A stretch of 28,426 nt of DNA from Syntrophaceae bacterium UBA2208 (lineage in GTDB: Bacteria > Desulfobacterota > BSN033 > UBA1163), in the NCBI GenBank assembly GCA_002327885.1, contig DCUS01000058.1, positions 1 to 28,426 on the forward strand, in the 5' to 3' direction. The stretch's first letter is position 1, and each line of letters opens with the position of its first letter. Below the pieces are notes generated by a model, which ran no database searches, was not told the DNA's origin, and saw nothing but the letters and a program-made list of their open reading frames with translations. A program made the translations under genes and the position numbers. Shown here one piece after another: positions 7,126 through 15,780 of this stretch.

Positions 7126-8550
7126 ATGGGTCAAGAAGAGCTTTTGAAGAACAAGGGAAATGTAAACATCGGAGGCTCGGGAGGATATACCCGACTTCTA
7201 AGCAACTTTGTTGATCAGTTGACATTCGAGCGGCTTTCGAACGAGGTTATAGAGAAAACGAAACTATGCATTTTGGATACGGTGGGATGCACCCTTGCTG
7301 GGTCTGCTTCCAAAGAAGCCGAAACAATGATCAAAGCGATGAGAACGTATGACAAGGGAAGCGAAGCCCTTATTTGGGGGACCTCCATGAGTTCCTCCCT
7401 TTTCTCGAGCTGCCTCATCAATGGAACGATGGCCCATGCCCTCGAGATGGACGACGTCCACAAGCAAGGAAAAGTCCACGTAGGGGCAGTGGTCGTCCCA
7501 GCGACGCTTGTTTTAGGAGAGGCCCTCTCTGCAGAGGGTAAAAAAATTATCCTTGCGGTAGTCTTAGGTTATGAGATCGCGACCCGGGTGGCCGTTGGGC
7601 TGGGCGCGAAGGCCCATCGAATGAAGGGTTGGCACGCCACGGGAACATGCGGGACCTTTGGAGCAGCGGCAGCCTGTTCAAAGTTATTAGGGCTAAATTC
7701 AGAAGGGATTTCAAATGCCCTGGGATTGGCAGGAACCCAGTCCTCAGGTTTGTGGGCCTTTACTGCCGATGGGTCGATGAGCAAACGACTCCATGCGGGT
7801 CGCGCTGCTCAGAGCGGCCTTTATGCAGCCATCTTGGCTCAAAATGGGTTCACCGGGCCCAAGATGATTTTAGAGGCGAAGGACGGTGGGTTTTGTCAGG
7901 CTGTCTCAGACAAATTTGATTTAGACATGGTTGTAGAAGGATTGGGCGAGCAATTAGAAATCATCCAGATCAGTGTCAAACCTTACCCATGCTGTCGAAC
8001 TTTGCACGGTCCTCTTGATGCCATCCTGAATTTGAAAGAAGTTCAACATTTACAGCCTGAAGAAATCAAGAGGATTTCTGTCCGAACTTATGAAGTAGCC
8101 ATTAACCAATGCGGATTTACTTACGAGCCCGCAACCCCCTTGGATGCCCAGCTCAGCATGCCGTACGCCCTGAGTGTGGCATTGTTTGACGGTGAGGCGG
8201 GTTCTTCTCAGTTTTCAGAAGATCGGATCCGAGATAAAGATGTCCTTTTGCTAGCCCAAAAGGTGGAAATCATTGCTGACGAAGAGATGGACCGCCTTTA
8301 TCCTGAGAAGTGGAGTTCAATCATCGAGGTTGAGACTGAGGGCGGAAAGAAGTACGCGGAAAGGGTAGATTCAGCAAAGGGAGACCCGGAAAACCCCCTG
8401 AGTGCCATCGAATTGAAGAAGAAATTTCTTAGCAACTCCATTCCGATCCTCGGGTTAAGAAGGAGTGAGGAGGTTGCAGACAGGATACTTCATATGGAAG
8501 AGGTGAGCAATATCCTACCTTTCATGAAATTGCTTATCCCTAAAATTTAG
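7126..8550 (+). CDS. MmgE/PrpD family protein (dehydratase/isomerase/decarboxylase fold)
   Basis: 474 residues, full family length. Typical motifs: DTVGCTLAGS (about 49-58), NGTMAHALEMDDVH, the repeated alanine/glycine helices around GLAGTQSSGLWAF, and KPYPCCRTLHGPLDA. Family members include 2-methylcitrate dehydratase (PrpD), cis-aconitate decarboxylase and iminodisuccinate epimerase, so it most likely acts on a small di- or tricarboxylate or unsaturated acid. No ribosome binding site is well placed (AGGGG at 7105-7109 is about 16 nt away); no nearer in-frame ATG fits better. It has its own promoter at 7021 and is followed by the importer promoter. Activity cannot be fixed from sequence. Confidence 0.88.
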   Translation: MGQEELLKNKGNVNIGGSGGYTRLLSNFVDQLTFERLSNEVIEKTKLCILDTVGCTLAGSASKEAETMIKAMRTYDKGSEALIWGTSMSSSLFSSCLINGTMAHALEMDDVHKQGKVHVGAVVVPATLVLGEALSAEGKKIILAVVLGYEIATRVAVGLGAKAHRMKGWHATGTCGTFGAAAACSKLLGLNSEGISNALGLAGTQSSGLWAFTADGSMSKRLHAGRAAQSGLYAAILAQNGFTGPKMILEAKDGGFCQAVSDKFDLDMVVEGLGEQLEIIQISVKPYPCCRTLHGPLDAILNLKEVQHLQPEEIKRISVRTYEVAINQCGFTYEPATPLDAQLSMPYALSVALFDGEAGSSQFSEDRIRDKDVLLLAQKVEIIADEEMDRLYPEKWSSIIEVETEGGKKYAERVDSAKGDPENPLSAIELKKKFLSNSIPILGLRRSEEVADRILHMEEVSNILPFMKLLIPKI

Positions 8551-8562
8551 TTATTTACCCTC

Positions 8563-8591
8563 TTGACGGCGGACATTTTTATTATTATACT
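8563..8591 (+). promoter_or_regulatory. Strong sigma70-like promoter for the ABC importer operon
   Basis: TTGACG (8563-8568), exactly 17 bp, then TATACT (8586-8591). Transcription would begin near 8598, leaving an untranslated leader of about 165 nt before the binding-protein gene. This is the best-formed promoter in the window on the + strand. Confidence 0.65.
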
Positions 8592-8602
8592 GAAATTTTT
8601 TC

Positions 8603-8657
8603 AGAGATCCAAGTTAAGCGATGGTTCTAAAGATTTTCAGGGAGGGAGGTGATCTCT
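8603..8657 (+). other. Inverted repeat at the start of the importer leader
   Basis: AGAGATC (8603-8609) and GATCTCT (8651-8657) form a perfect 7-bp stem closing a loop of about 40 nt, placed immediately after the predicted transcription start. It could stabilise the mRNA 5' end or be regulatory. No known riboswitch core was recognised in the rest of the leader (8658-8750), which is purine-rich. Confidence 0.3.
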
Positions 8658-8762
8658 ACGGAGGAGGAGAGAACGGAGGCGTAGTTGAGGAGATGCTGAC
8701 GGCAAAGAAACCAAGGCCCGAATTTGCGAAATACAGCGGGTGAGTGAGAAAGGAGAATTACG

Positions 8763-9950
8763 ATGTTCGGACGAAAATCAGATTGGTTACAAACGTTTGC
8801 TCTTTTTTTCATTATCTTCATCTTTGCTTTTTCTGTGGTGACAGGAAAGGTGAATGCCCAGGGAAAGGAAGTCTTAAAGATCGGGGCCATTGGCTCTTTG
8901 TCAGGCAGTGGTTCTGCCTGGGGAATCGCCACCAAGAATTCACTCCAAATAGCCATTGATGAAGTGAATGATCGGGGAGGGCTAAAAGTAGACGGAAAAA
9001 CATACGAACTAAAGCAAGTGATCTATGATGATACCTATACAGGGCAAGGGGGAACCACTGCAGCCCAAAGGCTGATTTTCGAGGATAAGGTGAAGTTTAT
9101 CCTGGGCCCCATTGGATCGCCCGCCGCTTTGGGTGCTGGTCTGGTCGCCAACCGGGAGAAGGTGATCGTCCTGTGCAATGGTTTTTCGCCCAGAATTTTA
9201 GGAAAGGATAAACCCTATACCTTCCGGGTGACCCTTTCAACCAATGAATTTGCTCCAGCCATTGTTAAGTGGATGGCAGAGAAGTTTCCCACAATGAGGA
9301 AAGTCGCTGTTATCTGCACAACGGATGAAGTGGGACAGGCTGTCGCCCCGCTGAACATCAAGTATTATAAAGAGGGGGGATTTGAGGTCGTTGCTGATGA
9401 ACGCTATGAGAGGGGCACAAAAGATATGGTCCCCATCATCAACCGGATGCTTGTCAAAAACCCAGATATCATCGAACTTGATGGTCATGCCCCAGGTGAT
9501 GTGGCGCTGGTCGTAAAGCAGGCGAGGCAGCTTGGTTATAAAAAACTGATGATCCAGACAGGGGGCCCCGGTCTCGAACAGGTTCTGGAGGTGGCAAGAG
9601 ATCTGGCTGAGGATTTCCTTTCTTATAATATCTTCGATCCCCAGGACCCGAATGTTCAGCATTTTGTTAAAGCCTATGACAAGAAGTTTGGTGGGTTTAT
9701 CAACCCCTATGGACCACTCATGTACAATGCCGCTAAGCTTCTCTTTCACTGCATTGAGAAGGAAAAAACGTTGGATACCGATAAGATCAAGGCTGCCATA
9801 GAAAAGAGTGATGGGTATATGACGATGATGGGACCCATCAAGTGGACCGGCGAAGAGGTTTATGGGATCAGACACCAGATCCTCACTCCTTTTTATATCA
9901 GCCAGATTAAAGGCGGAAAGATCTTGACCTATTCCAAGATCGTTCCTTAA
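8763..9950 (+). CDS. Branched-chain amino acid-type ABC transporter substrate-binding protein
   Basis: 395 residues; receptor of a Liv/HAAT-type importer, exported to the periplasm. A Sec signal peptide is clear: basic start, hydrophobic core about residues 10-27 and probable cleavage after VNA (residue 32). The mature protein is a type I periplasmic binding fold (Peripla_BP_6): LKIGAIGSLSGSGSAWG, DDTYTGQGGTTAAQRLI, LGPIGSPAALGAG, YGPLMYNAAKLL. AGGAG at 8751-8755 sets the start. Five importer genes follow one another. Relatives bind branched-chain amino acids, amides, urea or aromatic acids, so the ligand cannot be named; the surrounding genes favour an amide or amino acid. Confidence 0.92.
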   Translation: MFGRKSDWLQTFALFFIIFIFAFSVVTGKVNAQGKEVLKIGAIGSLSGSGSAWGIATKNSLQIAIDEVNDRGGLKVDGKTYELKQVIYDDTYTGQGGTTAAQRLIFEDKVKFILGPIGSPAALGAGLVANREKVIVLCNGFSPRILGKDKPYTFRVTLSTNEFAPAIVKWMAEKFPTMRKVAVICTTDEVGQAVAPLNIKYYKEGGFEVVADERYERGTKDMVPIINRMLVKNPDIIELDGHAPGDVALVVKQARQLGYKKLMIQTGGPGLEQVLEVARDLAEDFLSYNIFDPQDPNVQHFVKAYDKKFGGFINPYGPLMYNAAKLLFHCIEKEKTLDTDKIKAAIEKSDGYMTMMGPIKWTGEEVYGIRHQILTPFYISQIKGGKILTYSKIVP

Positions 9951-9966
9951 TGAATGTTTTGATATG

Positions 9967-9993
9967 GGTGGGGGGTGAATTCTCCCCTCCACC
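9967..9993 (+). terminator. Intergenic hairpin between binding protein and permease genes
   Basis: GGTGGGGGG (9967-9975) pairs with CCCTCCACC (9985-9993): nine pairs including one G-U, 9-nt loop, 16 bp after the binding-protein stop. No long T run follows directly. It probably acts as a 3' stabiliser or partial terminator giving more binding protein than permease. Confidence 0.45.
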
Positions 9994-10020
9994 TAATCAA
10001 TTTTAGATATTGAGAGACCC

Positions 10021-10887
10021 ATGACCGTATTCTTTGTCCAATCCTTGTTGAATGGGTTAACCATAGGTGCTTTATACGTGTTGATGGCACTTGGTTTCAC
10101 CCTGATCTTCGGAATTCTCCGGATCGTCAATTTCGCTCACGGCGAATTCTATATGCTGGGCGCTTTTTTTGTCTATATGCTCTTTGGGGTATGGAAGATC
10201 GTGGGTTATCTTCCAGCGGTTGTGATCAGTGCAGTGGCTATCGGTCTCCTCGGTATGTTTTTTGAGAGAACTGTCTTCAGGCCCGTGCGGGCGGACGGGC
10301 TTCAGGTCCTCATCACCTCCTTCGCCTTATCCATTGGAATCCAACAGGTCAGCGTTCTTTTCTGGGGGGCTGAAGACCTTTCGATTCCACCGCCGTACAC
10401 GGGGACATTGCAATGGGGACAATTCGTTTTTCCCTATGATCGGGTCATCGTCGTCGGTTATACGCTTTTGATCCTCGTGGCCTTCTATTATCTGTTGAAA
10501 CGAACAAAGGTCGGCTTGGCGATGGAAGCCGTGGTTCAGGATAAAGAAGCGGCCCAGGTTCAGGGGATCAGGGTCAATCATATCTATCTGATCTCTTTCG
10601 GCATTGCGATCCTTTTGGCGGGTGCTGCAGGAGGCCTTGTTGGTCCCATCTTTGCCCTAACTCCCTATATCGGAGGGGTGCCGATGGTGAGGGCATTTAT
10701 GGCAGTGATTTTAGGCGGGATGGGAAATATCACAGGGGCTGTGGTAGGTGGGCTCGTCATCGGCGTTTCCGAAAGCTTCTTGACGACCTACTTTGGAGGT
10801 GCTTTCGCGGCAATTTTGACTTTTATCGTTATCATGATCATTTTGGTGATAAAGCCCTCGGGCCTCTTCGGCGAAGTGGGCTCATGA
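10021..10887 (+). CDS. livH: Liv-type ABC transporter permease (LivH family)
   Basis: 288-residue inner-membrane permease with about eight hydrophobic segments. Family motifs: NGLTIGALYVLMALGFTLI at the N-terminus, IVNFAHGEFYMLGAF, and the cytoplasmic coupling region QDKEAAQVQGIRVN followed by FGIAILLAGAAGGLVGP. It pairs with the LivM-like protein to form the translocation pore. The start has only a weak GAGAG ribosome site. A 67-bp gap separates it from the next gene. The symbol denotes family, not proven leucine transport. Confidence 0.92.
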   Translation: MTVFFVQSLLNGLTIGALYVLMALGFTLIFGILRIVNFAHGEFYMLGAFFVYMLFGVWKIVGYLPAVVISAVAIGLLGMFFERTVFRPVRADGLQVLITSFALSIGIQQVSVLFWGAEDLSIPPPYTGTLQWGQFVFPYDRVIVVGYTLLILVAFYYLLKRTKVGLAMEAVVQDKEAAQVQGIRVNHIYLISFGIAILLAGAAGGLVGPIFALTPYIGGVPMVRAFMAVILGGMGNITGAVVGGLVIGVSESFLTTYFGGAFAAILTFIVIMIILVIKPSGLFGEVGS

Positions 10888-10954
10888 GGGTTAGGGCTTT
10901 TTCAGTTTTCCTGTCGAGGGCGGGGAATCAGAGTTTTTTGAGAAGGAAGAGGTT

Positions 10955-11938
10955 ATGGGGTATCTGAGGAGTTGGAAAGGGATCCTATTGGGCGTCGTCC
11001 TCCTTTTTGTCGTTCTGTGGCCGCTGTTTTATCCGGAGAAATTCTATCTTCATGTGGGAATTCTCCTTTTAATCCATCTGATCGGGGCAATCAGCCTCAA
11101 TCTTACCATGAGGACAGGGCTTCTCTCTTTTATTCATCCTGCTTTCATGGGAATAGGAGCCTATACATCGGCACTTCTGGTGATGCGAGCTGGCATCCCG
11201 TTTACGGTTGCCTTTATACTCGCGGGGATCGTTCCTGGGATTGTCTCTTTGGTCTTGGGCCCAATCTTACTGAGGCTCAAAGGTGTCTACTTCGTCCTTA
11301 TCACTTTTGTTTCTGGAGAAGTGATCAGGTTGGTTTTCGTCAATAATCAAAGCCTGTTTGGTGGCTCAAACGGGATTTACGATATTCCCTCTGCCCGGGT
11401 TGGGTTTCTCAGTCTTTCTTTTGAACTTTCTACTAAGATCTCCGTTTACTATTTTGCTTTGGCTGTTGCTCTGATCATCTGTGCTGCCTGCATTAGCCTG
11501 CTTCGATCCGAGTTTGGGAGAGCCCTCAACACGATTAATGAAAATGATGTCTTGGCCGAATGCACAGGAGTGAATACCCTAAAATATAGAATATTGGCGT
11601 TCACCCTCGGGGCGATCATGGTGGGGTTTGCCGGGAGTATCTATGCACATTACATAAGGTACATCGCCCCTATTGATTTCACGTGGAGGCTCGGGCTCGA
11701 TTTTATTGCTTATAATGTCCTAGGAGGCATCTTTGCGGCTTTGGGACCGATCATCGGCACGATCATTCTGGTCCCTCTCCCCGAATTTTTGAGAGGTGCG
11801 GTAGAATACCAGTGGATTTTGTATAGTATCATCATCATCTTGGTGATTCGTTTCATGCCGGAAGGACTTGCAAGAGTGGGTTATACGATTGCCCGAATAA
11901 GGAGGTTGGGCAAAGCAGGGACGGCACAGGGCCTATGA
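10955..11938 (+). CDS. livM: Liv-type ABC transporter permease (LivM family)
   Basis: 327-residue inner-membrane permease, second half of the channel. Several hydrophobic segments, family motifs GAISLNLTMRTGLLSFIHPAF (about 44-64), GIGAYTSALL, LRLKGVYFVLITF, and the coupling helix INENDVLAECTGVN. Start supported by AGGAAGAGG just upstream of ATG 10955. Its stop overlaps the next start as ATGA at 11935-11938, indicating coupled translation with the ATPase. Confidence 0.92.
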   Translation: MGYLRSWKGILLGVVLLFVVLWPLFYPEKFYLHVGILLLIHLIGAISLNLTMRTGLLSFIHPAFMGIGAYTSALLVMRAGIPFTVAFILAGIVPGIVSLVLGPILLRLKGVYFVLITFVSGEVIRLVFVNNQSLFGGSNGIYDIPSARVGFLSLSFELSTKISVYYFALAVALIICAACISLLRSEFGRALNTINENDVLAECTGVNTLKYRILAFTLGAIMVGFAGSIYAHYIRYIAPIDFTWRLGLDFIAYNVLGGIFAALGPIIGTIILVPLPEFLRGAVEYQWILYSIIIILVIRFMPEGLARVGYTIARIRRLGKAGTAQGL

Positions 11939-12714
11939 ACAAGTTACTTGAGGTGTCAGATATTTCGAAACACTTTGGCGGAGTGACCGCGATTCACAAC
12001 CTTACCTTCTCGCTGGAAAAGGGAGAGATCCTTGGTGTCATCGGTCCAAATGGATCTGGAAAGACGACCTTGATCAATCTCATCAGTGGGATCTATGGGC
12101 CCAACCAAGGCCGGATTCTCTATAAGGGACAAGACACCATGGGTTTAAAGCCAAATCGCCTCGTGCGATTGGGATTGGCGAGGACCTTTCAGGCAACGGT
12201 TCTTTATTCCGAGGCGACCGTTTTGGAAAATGTTCTGAGGGGAACCCATCTCATTATGGAATCAGGGTTTTTTGATTTCCTTTTCCACACAAAGGATGCC
12301 CGGCAGAAGGAAAAAGAGGCGATGGAAAAGGCCATGGCATATCTGACATTTTTGGGCCTCGATAAGGTGTTGGATCAACAGGTCAAGAATCTTCCCTACG
12401 GCTATCAAAAATTTTTGGGGGTGGTCATTGCTCTGGCTACTGGACCAGACCTCTTGATGCTTGATGAGCCTGCTGCAGGGCTCAATATGGAAGAGGCGTT
12501 GGAGATCAAGCGGGCGATCGAAAAGATCAACGATAAGGGAATTACCTTGATCTTGGTAGATCATAACATGCGATTTATGATGTCCCTTTGCCATCGAATG
12601 GTGGTCTTAAATTATGGTGAAAAGATTGCGGAAGGAACCCCCCAGACGATCAAGAAGGATGAAAGGGTCATCAAGGCATATTTAGGCGGTGGACATAGTG
12701 GCGGCCATAATTGA
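11935..12714 (+). CDS. livG: Liv-type ABC transporter ATP-binding protein (LivG family)
   Basis: 259-residue ATPase. Walker A GPNGSGKTT (about 37-45), Walker B LLMLDEPAAGLN, and H-loop VDHN. The signature segment reads LPYGYQK rather than LSGGQ, as is common for LivG. Overlaps the LivM gene at its start by 4 bp and the LivF gene at its end by about 17 bp. Energises the importer from the cytoplasmic side. Confidence 0.93.
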   Translation: MNKLLEVSDISKHFGGVTAIHNLTFSLEKGEILGVIGPNGSGKTTLINLISGIYGPNQGRILYKGQDTMGLKPNRLVRLGLARTFQATVLYSEATVLENVLRGTHLIMESGFFDFLFHTKDARQKEKEAMEKAMAYLTFLGLDKVLDQQVKNLPYGYQKFLGVVIALATGPDLLMLDEPAAGLNMEEALEIKRAIEKINDKGITLILVDHNMRFMMSLCHRMVVLNYGEKIAEGTPQTIKKDERVIKAYLGGGHSGGHN

Positions 12715-13411
12715 ATTACATGAGGTTAATGTAAACTACGGCAAGATACAGGCCGTGAGAGGGGTCAGTTTCGGATTAGAGGAGGGGCACATTATTGCCT
12801 TGATGGGATCCAATGGTGCGGGAAAAAGCACAATTCTCAAGTCGATCATTGGATTGGAAGGCGTCTCCCAAGGGGAGATCCTTTTCGGAGGAAAGAAGGT
12901 CAGTGGAAAGTCGACGCCAGAAATGGTCCGCATGGGGGTGGCTCTCTGTCCTGAGGGTAGAAGAATTTTTCCCGAGATGACGGTGATGAAGAACTTAACC
13001 GTGGGTGCCTACTTGAGAAAAGACAGAGCAGAGATAAAACATCAGATAGAGGAAATCTACAAGCATTTCCCGATCTTGAGCGAGAGACGGAATCAGCGGG
13101 GAGGAAGTCTGAGCGGAGGGGAACAACAGATGCTGGCAATCGGTAGGGCGCTTATGGCAGGCCCCAAACTCCTGCTGCTGGACGAACCTTCTCTCGGGCT
13201 TGCTCCGTTGATGGTTCAAGAAGTGGGCAACATCATTAAGAATATCCTAAAGAGGGGAATCTCCATCATTTTGGCCGAGCAAAACGCCCTTTGGTCTTTA
13301 GAATTGTCACAATATGGATTCGTCATGGAAAATGGTAAGATTGTGATGCAAGGAAGTTATGAGGAGCTTATAAAGGATAACTACATTATGGAAGCCTACC
13401 TGGGCGGCTAA
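12698..13411 (+). CDS. livF: Liv-type ABC transporter ATP-binding protein (LivF family)
   Basis: About 237 residues. Walker A GSNGAGKST, signature LSGGEQQMLAIGRALM, Walker B LLLLDEPSLGLAP, and switch region ILAEQN. Two GTG starts are possible, 12689 and 12698; I chose 12698 because AGGCGG at 12684-12689 is better spaced and the product begins MAAIIELHEV as in relatives. It overlaps the end of the LivG gene. Last gene of the importer operon. Confidence 0.92.
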   Translation: MAAIIELHEVNVNYGKIQAVRGVSFGLEEGHIIALMGSNGAGKSTILKSIIGLEGVSQGEILFGGKKVSGKSTPEMVRMGVALCPEGRRIFPEMTVMKNLTVGAYLRKDRAEIKHQIEEIYKHFPILSERRNQRGGSLSGGEQQMLAIGRALMAGPKLLLLDEPSLGLAPLMVQEVGNIIKNILKRGISIILAEQNALWSLELSQYGFVMENGKIVMQGSYEELIKDNYIMEAYLGG

Positions 13412-13471
13412 TGTAGTTCCCACCTTAACGCATATTGGTAAAGTCGTAAGAAGTTGATTTATCCCCGGCTT

Positions 13472-13588
13472 GTCACTCCTTCTGCGAATGCAGGAATCCA
13501 GTTTTTGAGAAACTGACTGTCTCCGCAGAGCTTTCCCATATTTGATACGGGGGAAGAAATCTGGAATCCGGCTTTCGCCGGAGTGACA
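13472..13588. repeat. Small palindromic repeat element (MITE/REP-like)
   Basis: Left arm 13472-13501 begins GTCACTCC and ends GGAATCCAG; right arm 13561-13588 is its imperfect reverse complement (CTGGAATCC...GGAGTGAC). The right arm alone contains the CCGGC-TTTC-GCCGG hairpin. Elements with arms of the 'GTCATTCCCGCGAAAGCGGGAATCCAG' kind are dispersed in many bacterial genomes. It lies in the 285-bp gap between the importer and hyuA; nothing else recognisable is in that gap. Confidence 0.65.
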
Positions 13589-13696
13589 GATTGAACTTTC
13601 TATGATATCGTCAAATTTTTATCACGATTATTTCGTCCTACCTTTGATCAGACGATAAAACTGTAGACAGTCAATGGGGATAGAGAGGTTTGCGAG

Positions 13697-15778
13697 ATGT
13701 TGAAAATTGGTGCGGATATAGGGGGAACGTTTACAGATGTTGTGATGGTGGACGAAGAGACGGGGGAATTATCCGTGAGCAAGTACCCAACCACCACCCA
13801 AGACCCCTCTGTTGGGTTTACTCAAGCCATGGATCTCATCTTTGGCGAAAAAGGGGTCGACTTCAAAAATATCTCCCAGATCGTTCATGCTTCTACCTTG
13901 GCGACGAATACCCTTTATCAGAGAAAGAAGGAGGGTGATACGGCGCTCATAACAACAAAGGGGTTCAGGGATGTGTTGGAGATACAGCGGCAGAAGCGCT
14001 ACGATCTATACGACATTTTCATAGAAAAACCGAAACCGGTCATTCCTCGTTATTATATTTGGGAGATCAACGAGCGAATGTCCTGCGATGGACAGATCGT
14101 TAAAGAAATGGACGAAGAAGAGGTTAGATGTGTCATTGACCGGCTGATTCATAGAGGCATTCGAAGTGTGGCAGTCTGCCTTCTTCACTCTTACGCAAAC
14201 CCATCTCATGAGAAAAGGATTGGAGAGATCATCAAGAAAATGTCACCTGGGATGATGGTTTCTCTCTCCTGCGAAGTGGTCCCCCATATTGGTGAATATG
14301 AGAGAACCAACACAACGGCCATCAACGCCTATGTCATGCCTGAGACGAGGAGATATCTGGAAAAGCTTGTGCAGGGATTGAACAAGAGTGGGTTCTCTGA
14401 GGACATCTATATCATGAAGTCAAACGGGGGAATCACCATGGTCGATGAACTGAATCGTTTTCCCGTTCACATGATCGAAGCAGGGCCTGCTGCCGGAGCT
14501 CTGATGGCCGCCTTTTATGGAAATGATATTATCCATTGCTCAAATCTGGTTTCCTTTGACATGGGTGGGACCACCGCCAAGTTGGCCCTCATTGAAGACG
14601 GCCGGCCGAGGGAGACAAATTGGTTCGAAGTAGACAAGGTAAAGATGAAGGATGGAAGCGGCCTTCCCCTTATCGTCCCCGCTGTTGAGCTGATTGAAAT
14701 CGGAGCTGGAGGTGGCAGCATTGCCTCGGTAAAACTGGGTGTCATTAAAGTGGGGCCAGAGAGTGCAGGAGCCGAACCGGGTCCGGTTTGCTACGGTTCA
14801 GGAGGACAAGAACCCACTGTGACCGATGCAAATTTGGTCCTAGGATACCTGGACCCTCACTATTTTTTGGGAGGGAGAAAGGTATTGGACAAAGAGGCCG
14901 CCTATCGTTTTATCCAAGAAAAAATAGCGAGGCCTCTCGGGTTGGATGTGATTCAGGCGGCGTGGGGAATCCATGACATGGTGAATAGAAACATGGCAGC
15001 AGCCACGCGGATCGTGTCAGTTGAGAGAGGAAAGGATCCCCGGAGGCTCCCCATGGTCGTATTTGGGGGAGCAGGACCTGCCCACGGCCCGAGGATTGCC
15101 CGGGAACTGGGCATTTCAAGGGTGTTTATTCCAATAGGTGCCGGGGTGATGTCAGCGTTGGGTTTGTTGGTCGCAGGTCTCTCTTTCAATTTTAATGCTC
15201 CCTCTATGATCCTATTGCGGAAAGAGATTCTGAAGCCGGTCCATCAACAATTTGTATCGATGGAGAGAGAAGGCGAAATGAAGCTAAAAAAGGCCAAGGC
15301 TAAAGGGGAATATGCGTTTTTCAGGACCGCTGACATGCGCTATCTTGGCCAGGGGGAGCACTTCACCGTGCCGGTTCCTGACGGAGGACTCAGGGAAAAT
15401 GATCTGGAGGAAATCAAAAGACGGTTTCATGGCCTCTACCACGACCTTTTCGGATACAAGGATGAGAGCCAGCCTATTGAGGTCGTGAATTGGAGGTTGA
15501 CGGCCTACTGTCCTTCATCACCGATCAAACTGAAAAAATACTATTCGACAGGTCGCGACCTTAAAGCAGCGGTCAAGGGAAAAAGAAAAGTCTATTTCCC
15601 AGAGGCCAAAGGCTTCATCGATGCTGTCATTTACGACCGCTATCGACTGTTCGAAGGGGCGGTGATCGATGGACCTGCCATTGTCGAAGAACGAGAGTCG
15701 ACGACGGTGATCTTACCAGGGGATCGTGTTCATGTGGATGAGTACTGCAATTTGACGATAGAGATCCAGAGGGAATAG
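13697..15778 (+). CDS. hyuA: Hydantoinase/oxoprolinase family subunit A (HyuA type)
   Basis: 693-residue ATP-binding subunit of a HyuAB-type enzyme; characterised relatives hydrolyse N-methylhydantoin, 5-oxoproline or caprolactam with ATP, or carboxylate acetone/acetophenone. N-terminal domain: GADIGGTFTDVVMVDEETG (5-23), ASTLATNTLYQRK, GFRDVLEIQRQ. Central actin-like ATPase domain: SNGGITMVDE, EAGPAAGALMAA, SFDMGGTTAKLALI, EIGAGGGSIA, GPESAGAEPGPVCYG, VFGGAGPAHG. C-terminal HyuA_C-like region to the end. Start supported by AGAGAGG at 13682-13688. Two bases separate it from the HyuB gene. The catalytic choice between amide hydrolysis and carboxylation cannot be made from sequence; the aminotransferase and Pxp neighbours favour amide ring opening. 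Confidence 0.92.
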   Translation: MLKIGADIGGTFTDVVMVDEETGELSVSKYPTTTQDPSVGFTQAMDLIFGEKGVDFKNISQIVHASTLATNTLYQRKKEGDTALITTKGFRDVLEIQRQKRYDLYDIFIEKPKPVIPRYYIWEINERMSCDGQIVKEMDEEEVRCVIDRLIHRGIRSVAVCLLHSYANPSHEKRIGEIIKKMSPGMMVSLSCEVVPHIGEYERTNTTAINAYVMPETRRYLEKLVQGLNKSGFSEDIYIMKSNGGITMVDELNRFPVHMIEAGPAAGALMAAFYGNDIIHCSNLVSFDMGGTTAKLALIEDGRPRETNWFEVDKVKMKDGSGLPLIVPAVELIEIGAGGGSIASVKLGVIKVGPESAGAEPGPVCYGSGGQEPTVTDANLVLGYLDPHYFLGGRKVLDKEAAYRFIQEKIARPLGLDVIQAAWGIHDMVNRNMAAATRIVSVERGKDPRRLPMVVFGGAGPAHGPRIARELGISRVFIPIGAGVMSALGLLVAGLSFNFNAPSMILLRKEILKPVHQQFVSMEREGEMKLKKAKAKGEYAFFRTADMRYLGQGEHFTVPVPDGGLRENDLEEIKRRFHGLYHDLFGYKDESQPIEVVNWRLTAYCPSSPIKLKKYYSTGRDLKAAVKGKRKVYFPEAKGFIDAVIYDRYRLFEGAVIDGPAIVEERESTTVILPGDRVHVDEYCNLTIEIQRE

Positions 15779-15780
15779 GA

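Noticed and set aside
13591..13680. Possible promoter in front of hyuA (TTGAAC at 13591)
   Set aside because: No acceptable -10 box at 16-18 bp; cannot be supported.
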